Assembly: GCA_947306375.1 (NCBI GenBank)
Contig: CAMZGJ010000042.1
Span: 1 to 8,962, forward strand
DNA: 8,962 bases
Direction: 5' to 3'
DNA from: an uncultured Spirochaetales bacterium
GTDB lineage: Bacteria; Spirochaetota; Spirochaetia; Sphaerochaetales; Sphaerochaetaceae
This document shows, piece after piece, positions 4,491 to 8,962 of this stretch; within the stretch, counting starts at the first letter, position 1, and the number at the start of each line of letters is the position of its first letter. The notes under the pieces are model-generated. The model saw only the letters and a program-made list of their open reading frames with translations, ran no database searches and was not told where the DNA came from. The translations under genes were made by a program, and so were the position numbers.

Positions 4491-6347
4491 TCAGACCAGC
4501 AGGGAGTGCAGTTTTGCGGCAAAATCTGCCGGGTCTTCCGGGAGGACACCCTCTGCAATGTATGCCTGGTCCAGAAGGACGGATGAGGCATCTGCAACAA
4601 AGGCGTCATCCTTGCTGTCTGCAATGCGCTTTACAAAGGAATCGTTGAGGTTTACCTCAAGGATGGGCGCAACCTTGCCGAACCGGTCCTGTCCCATGGC
4701 CTTGAAGAGCTGCTGCATGCGCACCGTGGGATCCGAGTCATCCGTTACAAGGACCGCGGACACATCCGTAAGGCGGGAAGAGGCCACAACGTCCTTGACC
4801 TTGTCTCCCAGAACCTTCTTTATCTTGTCAGTGAGGCTCTTGTTTTCCCTGGCTTCCTTTTTCTTCTCATCCTTGGACATGAAGTCATCCATGGCACCGC
4901 TCTTGTTCACTGCCTTGAAGTCAAAGTCCGCGTACTTGCCTATGGAGGAGATTACAAGGTCATCAATGTCGTCGCTCATTATCAGGACCTCAAGGCCCTT
5001 CTCCCTGTACTTTGCAAGAAGAGGAGACTTCTTCAGAGCCTGCTCGTCACCGCCGGCAAGGTAGTAGATTGACTTCTGGTCCGTGGCCATTCTCTCCTTG
5101 TAGGATTCAAGGCTTGTCCAGCCCTCTACGGCGGTGCTCTTGAAGCGCACAAGCTTCAGAAGCTCCTCGCGGTTTGCATAATCCTGATAAAGGCCTTCCT
5201 TGAGGGGCCTGTTGTACTGCTCAATGAACTTTGTGTACAGCTCCGGGTTCTGGGTTGCCATCTTCTCAAACTCTCCCAGAATCTTCTTCACTGAGGCGTT
5301 CCGGATTGCAGTCATTACACGGTTCTGCTGGAGAATCTCACGTGAGACGTTAAGGGGAAGATCTTCTGAGTCTATGATTCCGCGTACAAAGCGCAGGTAT
5401 GCAGGAAGAAGCTCCTTGTCGTCATCCGTGATGTAGACCCTCTTTACGTAGAGTTTCACACCGGGTTTGTAGTCCGCATGATACATGTCAAACGGGGCCT
5501 TTGCAGGAATATAGAACAGCGTTGTATATTCAGTTGCGCCTTCTGCCTTTGTGTGAAGGTAGAAAAGCGGGTCATCAGAGTCATAGTAGTTGTTCTTGTA
5601 GAACTCATTGTAGTCTTTTTCTGTAAGCTCGGACTTGCTGCGTGTCCACAGAGCTGCGGCGGTGTTGATCTGCTCGGTCTTGGTCTCCGTGCCCGTGACG
5701 TTGTATTTGTCATCATAGGTGTTCTGGGAATATGTGAGGAAGATGGGGTATGCAATGTGGTCCGAGTACTGCTTTACAAGTTGCTCAATCTGCCACCTGT
5801 TTGCATATTCCTTGCCTTCATCATTGAGGAACAGGGTTATGGTTGTTCCGCAACCGTCACGCTGAGCTTCCTCAATTGTGTATTTCTCATGGCCGTCACT
5901 GGCCCACTTGAAGGCCTGCTCCGAACCGTAGGCGCGGCTTACCACCTCAACCTTGTCAGCCACCATGAATGCGCTGTAAAAGCCCACCCCGAACTGACCT
6001 ATCAGGTTGCTGTCCTGCTTCTGCTCTGCCGTAAGGTTTGCAAGAAACTGCTTTGTGCCGCTGTGTGCAATGGTTCCCAGATTCTCCTCAAGCTCATCAT
6101 GACTCATGCCTATGCCGTTGTCTGAAATTGTGAGACTTCTCTTGTCTCCCTCTGTGAAACTGAGGTTGATTGCAAGCTCCCCGGCCGGGCTGTTTCCCTC
6201 CGTCAGGGATTTGATTTTTGCCTTGTCCAGGGCATCCGAAGCGTTTGAGATCAGCTCCCTGAGAAAGATTTCCTTATGTGAATAAAGTGAATGGATTATA
6301 AGATGCAGAAGATCAGAAACCTCTGTCTTAAACTGTCTTTTTTCCAT
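4491..6347 (-). CDS. htpG: Molecular chaperone HtpG (bacterial Hsp90)
   Basis: A 618-residue cytoplasmic Hsp90, close to the 624 residues of E. coli HtpG. It is a homodimeric ATP-driven chaperone acting late in protein folding, often with DnaK. The N-terminal GHKL ATPase domain shows RELISNASDALDKAK (30-44, with catalytic E31 and Mg/ATP-contacting N35), DNGIGMS (76-82) and GQFGVGFYS (117-125). The middle domain carries PLNVSREILQQNR, which holds the Arg that contacts the ATP gamma-phosphate. The C-terminal dimerisation domain ends in HSLLV, without the eukaryotic MEEVD tail. GGAGG lies 5 nt before the ATG. No CIRCE element or convincing sigma-32 promoter is seen upstream. The best sigma-70 guess (TTGCCG, 17 nt, TATCTT on the minus strand) overlaps the upstream terminator and is weak. 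The gene is single, bounded by terminators on both sides. Confidence 0.97.
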   Translation of the reverse strand: MEKRQFKTEVSDLLHLIIHSLYSHKEIFLRELISNASDALDKAKIKSLTEGNSPAGELAINLSFTEGDKRSLTISDNGIGMSHDELEENLGTIAHSGTKQFLANLTAEQKQDSNLIGQFGVGFYSAFMVADKVEVVSRAYGSEQAFKWASDGHEKYTIEEAQRDGCGTTITLFLNDEGKEYANRWQIEQLVKQYSDHIAYPIFLTYSQNTYDDKYNVTGTETKTEQINTAAALWTRSKSELTEKDYNEFYKNNYYDSDDPLFYLHTKAEGATEYTTLFYIPAKAPFDMYHADYKPGVKLYVKRVYITDDDKELLPAYLRFVRGIIDSEDLPLNVSREILQQNRVMTAIRNASVKKILGEFEKMATQNPELYTKFIEQYNRPLKEGLYQDYANREELLKLVRFKSTAVEGWTSLESYKERMATDQKSIYYLAGGDEQALKKSPLLAKYREKGLEVLIMSDDIDDLVISSIGKYADFDFKAVNKSGAMDDFMSKDEKKKEARENKSLTDKIKKVLGDKVKDVVASSRLTDVSAVLVTDDSDPTVRMQQLFKAMGQDRFGKVAPILEVNLNDSFVKRIADSKDDAFVADASSVLLDQAYIAEGVLPEDPADFAAKLHSLLV

Positions 6348-6382
6348 GTTTGCCTCCGAATTATTATCTGATGACTAAAGAT

Positions 6383-6429
6383 AAAAAAAGCACAGGCAAT
6401 CGGCAAGTATGCACGCGCATTGCCTGCGC
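6383..6429 (-). terminator. Rho-independent terminator of the pnp-flavodoxin-ROK operon
   Basis: On the minus strand GCGCAGGCAAT (6419-6429) pairs with ATTGCCTGTGC (6390-6400) over 11 bp including one G-U, around an 18-nt loop. Seven T follow directly (6383-6389). It lies 8 nt after the ROK stop codon and separates this operon from htpG. Confidence 0.9.
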
Positions 6430-6436
6430 GATATTC

Positions 6437-7507
6437 TTACATCCAGTCTTTCATGTCTTCAAGCATTGAGGAATTGTAGAAGAATCTGTCCAGGGCAAGC
6501 TCCGCGCTGGCCTTGATAAAGGCGCGGTCTCCCATGCAGGAACGGTTTATTCTCAGTGCCGGACAGCGCTCACGTATGGCATCAAGACAGGGCTCCGTAA
6601 GGGTGGCACCCTCCCCGCCAATAATCACTGCCGTGGTTCCGGTAATCCTGTATGCAACCCTGAGGGCCTTTGCCATGGAGACAAAGACACTGTCCTGAAC
6701 ATTGGGCCAGACTTCCTTCATCTTAACGTTCTCACCCGCACCCAGGGCGGTTGCTCCACACACATCCTCCAGGTTTGTGTTCTCTCCTATCTGCATGCGG
6801 CCGAACTCGTTGCTCACGGACCAGACATGTCCGTAGGACACGTTGGCAAGACAGATGCTCTCGCTCCAGTTCAGGTACATGAGGTTTTCTTCCCCGCTTA
6901 CAAGGGCATCTTCCTGTTTTTCCGCATTCACCAGGGCGGCAGTTCTGTTTCCAACCGTAACGCTGCACCCCAGAGTTTTCTCAAAAGCCTGAGAGACGGG
7001 AATGTCCGTCCAGGGAAGAACATCACTTGAGATTACGGTTGAAGAGTCCGGGGAGATAGTACCGTCCACCGTTATGCCGGCACCCAGAAGGCTGCCCGGT
7101 TTAACCAGTTTAACCGTTCTGACACAGCTTTTGAGAATGCCCACGCAGAACTCCTCAACGGAGCAGTCATGCGGGGTGGGAATGCGTTCAACTTTTACAA
7201 CGGTGCCGTTTAGGTCACACAGGGCAACGCTTGTGCTGTAGCGGCCCACATCCACACCCAGAACATATTTACTGTCATAGACAATAGAAAGAGTTGTGGG
7301 TCTGCGTCCGTTGGAAACCTCCATCTTGCCGGTTTCCGACACAAGTCCTTTTTCCACAAGGTCATCCACAATCTCTCCGCATGAGACTTTGTTCAGATTC
7401 AGCAGTCTGGACAGTTCCGCCTTGGACAGGTTTTTTGTATTTCTGAGTGCACACAGAACCCTGCAGGTGTTTATGGTCCTTGCGCTTCTGGGCTGGCTGA
7501 GTTTCAT
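6437..7507 (-). CDS. ROK-family transcriptional regulator with a degenerate kinase-like domain
   Basis: A 356-residue protein with the NagC/XylR-type architecture: an N-terminal winged helix-turn-helix near residues 13-62 (LSKAELSRLLNLNKVSCGEI is the HTH core) and a C-terminal actin-like ROK domain opening with GVDVGRYSTSVALCDLNG (84-101). The ROK domain looks catalytically dead. The usual E-N-D-A-N-A-A segment with the catalytic Asp reads GNRTAALVNAE (186-196). The phosphate loop TG-x-G-x-G is replaced by NWSESICLA (213-221). The zinc site GH...CxCGxxGC is reduced to an EFGRMQIG...CG stretch (234-251). It should therefore act as a DNA-binding repressor or activator, perhaps sensing a sugar or sugar phosphate. 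It is the last gene of the pnp operon, 9 nt after the flavodoxin-family gene, with only a weak AAGAG Shine-Dalgarno. Control of pnp itself, with ribose or a nucleoside product as ligand, is an inference. The DNA site and ligand are unknown. Confidence 0.82.
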   Translation of the reverse strand: MKLSQPRSARTINTCRVLCALRNTKNLSKAELSRLLNLNKVSCGEIVDDLVEKGLVSETGKMEVSNGRRPTTLSIVYDSKYVLGVDVGRYSTSVALCDLNGTVVKVERIPTPHDCSVEEFCVGILKSCVRTVKLVKPGSLLGAGITVDGTISPDSSTVISSDVLPWTDIPVSQAFEKTLGCSVTVGNRTAALVNAEKQEDALVSGEENLMYLNWSESICLANVSYGHVWSVSNEFGRMQIGENTNLEDVCGATALGAGENVKMKEVWPNVQDSVFVSMAKALRVAYRITGTTAVIIGGEGATLTEPCLDAIRERCPALRINRSCMGDRAFIKASAELALDRFFYNSSMLEDMKDWM

Positions 7508-7516
7508 AGGGCTCTT

Positions 7517-8107
7517 TTATTCCTGAATATATGCGGCAAGGTTGCTGCAGTACCTCTCCACTTCCTCACCGAAGAGAGAGGACGGGCGCACCGTACCGTC
7601 ACGGCCTGACATGTGCACAAGGCCGTGTGAGGGCTGGTCACAGCCCTCTATGTCCACGTTGAAACCGAACGGAATATGGAGCATGCTGTGGTTCTGAGCC
7701 CAGAAAACCATGGAATCCAGAGCTCTTGCTCCCTCTGCAACACTGTAGCGGCAGGACGTGAAGCAGGCAAACAGTTTGTCCTCAAGGACCTTCTTGTCAG
7801 CCATTTCAAGGGTGGAATCCAGAAAGGCCTTCATCTCCGCAGATACATTGCCGAACCTTGTGGGACAGCCCAGAATTACCATGTCCGCCTTAACAAGCTT
7901 TTCGGAAGTGGCCAGCGGCAGGTCAATAATATCCTCATAGTACTCCAGGGCATTCTCATCCGAGTTTGTGGAAAGGTGCAGGTCCTCATCAAGAACCTTG
8001 TACAGCCTTACATCTATATTGCGTTTTTCCAGTGCCTCCTTGAAAGCCTGGGCCATGAGATAAATATTTCCGTTGATACTGTGGATTATAATTGCACAGC
8101 GTTTCAT
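7517..8107 (-). CDS. Flavodoxin-family (WrbA-like) NAD(P)H-dependent oxidoreductase
   Basis: A 196-residue flavodoxin-fold protein. The N-terminal beta-strand CAIIIHS leads into an FMN phosphate-loop-like SINGNIYLMA (10-19). PTRFGNVSAEMKAFLDST (82-99) closely resembles the PTRFGN-M-xAQMK-x-FLDQT signature of WrbA-type NAD(P)H:quinone oxidoreductases. A third flavin-facing loop, CFTSCRYSVAEG (115-126), follows. It probably binds FMN and reduces quinones or other acceptors in the cytoplasm; the real substrate is unknown, and the proximal phosphate loop differs from WrbA. An in-frame GTG at 8110 precedes the ATG at 8107. The ATG is chosen because GGGAGG (8113-8118) is 5 nt from it but only 2 nt from the GTG. 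The gene sits between pnp (12-nt gap) and the ROK gene (9-nt gap), so the three are surely co-transcribed. Confidence 0.8.
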   Translation of the reverse strand: MKRCAIIIHSINGNIYLMAQAFKEALEKRNIDVRLYKVLDEDLHLSTNSDENALEYYEDIIDLPLATSEKLVKADMVILGCPTRFGNVSAEMKAFLDSTLEMADKKVLEDKLFACFTSCRYSVAEGARALDSMVFWAQNHSMLHIPFGFNVDIEGCDQPSHGLVHMSGRDGTVRPSSLFGEEVERYCSNLAAYIQE

Positions 8108-8112
8108 CACAT

Positions 8113-8118
8113 CCTCCC
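8113..8118 (-). promoter_or_regulatory. Shine-Dalgarno that fixes the flavodoxin-family start
   Basis: GGGAGG on the minus strand lies one base after the pnp stop codon and 5 nt before the ATG at 8107. The alternative GTG at 8108-8110 would be only 2 nt away. Confidence 0.8.
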
Positions 8119-8119
8119 G

Positions 8120-8947
8120 TCAGAATTCTCTGACAATGCCCTTGATCAGGGCTGCAAACTGGTTGTGGACCTTAATTCCGGTCTCAAGCACCTCCGTGTG
8201 GTTCAGCGGCTGGTCAAGAATACCTGCGGCCATGTTGGTCATGCAGCTTATTCCCACCGTTCTCATGCCGCAGTGCGCTGCGGCGATAACCTCAGGCACG
8301 GTGCTCATGCCTGCGGCATCGGCTCCAAGAAGTCTTGCTGCGCGGATTTCCGCCGGAGTCTCAAAGCTGGGACCTGCAAAGAACATGTACACGCCTTCCT
8401 TAAGAGGTATATCCAGGCCCTTTGCAACCTTTCTTACAACATCTGCAAGTTCCGGGTCATAGGCACGGCTCATGTCAAAGAACCTGAGTCCGAGCTCATC
8501 CTCGTTCTTGCCCCTCATGGGGTTCTCATGTGTTGTGAGTTTGAGGTGGTCCGTAATGAGCATGAGGTTGCCCGGCTCCCAGTTCTTGTTCACACAGCCT
8601 GCCGCGTTTGTGAGAATAAGGCGCTCAATTCCCAGCATGTGCATTACCTGGATGGGGAATACAACCTGGTCCATTCCCCAGCCTTCATAGAAGTGGAAGC
8701 GGCCCTGCATGCAGAGCACCACTCTACCCTCAAGCTTTCCTATGACCAGCCTTCCTGCGTGGCCCTGTACGGTTGAAACCGGGAAATTGGGTATGTCTTT
8801 ATAGGGGATAATAATCTTGTTTTCTATTTCATCGGCAAGGTCTCCAAGTCCGGAGCCAAGCACAAGACCTGCATATTTTTTCAGGTTGCCGGTCTTTGCA
8901 TTGATGTAGTCTCTTGCCTCTTTAAGTTTTCTCATAAGATCTTCCAT
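8120..8947 (-). CDS. pnp: Purine nucleoside phosphorylase, trimeric PNP (NP-II) type
   Basis: A 275-residue enzyme of the trimeric, usually inosine/guanosine-specific purine nucleoside phosphorylases. It splits (deoxy)inosine or (deoxy)guanosine with phosphate into base and (deoxy)ribose-1-phosphate. By comparison with human PNP, the phosphate-site residues are S32 in GSGLG, R83 and H85 in QGRFHFYEG, and S215 in GMSTVPEV. The purine-site residues are E196 in PSFETPAE and N238 in MTNMAAG. GHAGRLVIG (62-70) and LTNAAG (112-117) are further family signatures. Length is normal. GAGG (8954-8957) lies 6 nt before the ATG at 8947; an in-frame ATG four codons later is also possible. It is the first gene seen of the operon, and its promoter is beyond the right edge. 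It acts on the inosine made by the add product. The symbol is the common one for the function; punA and deoD are also used. Confidence 0.93.
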   Translation of the reverse strand: MEDLMRKLKEARDYINAKTGNLKKYAGLVLGSGLGDLADEIENKIIIPYKDIPNFPVSTVQGHAGRLVIGKLEGRVVLCMQGRFHFYEGWGMDQVVFPIQVMHMLGIERLILTNAAGCVNKNWEPGNLMLITDHLKLTTHENPMRGKNEDELGLRFFDMSRAYDPELADVVRKVAKGLDIPLKEGVYMFFAGPSFETPAEIRAARLLGADAAGMSTVPEVIAAAHCGMRTVGISCMTNMAAGILDQPLNHTEVLETGIKVHNQFAALIKGIVREF

Positions 8948-8962
8948 GGGATACCTCGCTTT

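Noticed and set aside
4286..4648. 120-codon plus-strand frame across the repeat array and the htpG 3' end
   Set aside because: The frame runs through the repeats and the htpG terminator and then antisense to htpG. The peptide is low-complexity and unlike any known protein.
5478..6125. 215-codon plus-strand open frame inside htpG
   Set aside because: Antisense shadow of the conserved HtpG N-terminal and middle domains, with no recognisable domain or Shine-Dalgarno.
6348..6382. Possible CIRCE or sigma-32 heat-shock element before htpG
   Set aside because: No TTAGCACTC-type inverted repeat and no CTTGAA/CCCCAT-like boxes are seen. Only A/T-rich sequence and a weak -10-like stretch are present.
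7676..8776. 366-codon open frame on the plus strand opposite pnp and the flavodoxin-family gene
   Set aside because: Its translation is Cys/His/Val-rich with no family signature, and it lies wholly antisense to two genes with intact catalytic motifs. It is explained by codon use of the true genes.

Overview
The window is ordinary bacterial chromosome, densely packed with housekeeping and metabolic genes. I see no phage, transposon, CRISPR or defence gene. All genes but one lie on the minus strand, so transcription runs mostly from high to low coordinates. Base composition looks intermediate and even across the genes. The organism cannot be fixed from this sequence. An RlmE-type methyltransferase, a BrnQ carrier, a trimeric-type purine nucleoside phosphorylase and degenerate ROK regulators would suit a host-associated Gram-negative such as a Treponema-like spirochaete, but that is a low-confidence guess.

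Layout from the right edge: pnp (purine nucleoside phosphorylase), a WrbA-like flavodoxin-family protein and a ROK-family regulator sit 12 nt and 9 nt apart and form an apparent operon. It ends at a strong Rho-independent terminator (6383-6429). htpG (Hsp90) follows with its own terminator (4436-4469). A 309-nt convergent intergenic region then separates htpG from rlmE, the only plus-strand gene. It holds an inverted array of degenerate, 10/20-bp-phased repeats. rlmE is divergent from brnQ (branched-chain amino acid carrier), whose stop overlaps the start of a rhomboid protease gene by the 4-nt ATGA. Next come an intergenic region with four alternating copies of a TTTCATCC motif, then add (adenosine deaminase), and at the left edge the first 31 codons of proS (prolyl-tRNA synthetase).

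Functionally, add and pnp are consecutive steps of purine nucleoside salvage (adenosine to inosine to hypoxanthine plus ribose-1-phosphate), although they lie in separate transcription units about 7 kb apart. rlmE, htpG and proS serve translation and protein folding; brnQ supplies branched-chain amino acids.

The most interesting signals are non-coding or regulatory. add and rlmE both have a -10-like box exactly 6 nt before the ATG and no properly placed Shine-Dalgarno, which predicts leaderless mRNAs, while pnp, the flavodoxin gene, htpG, brnQ and proS have clear Shine-Dalgarno sites. The TTTCATCC cluster before add can form mutually exclusive hairpins. The array between rlmE and htpG is an unusual repeat structure. 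The ROK protein has lost the hallmark catalytic and zinc-site residues of its family.
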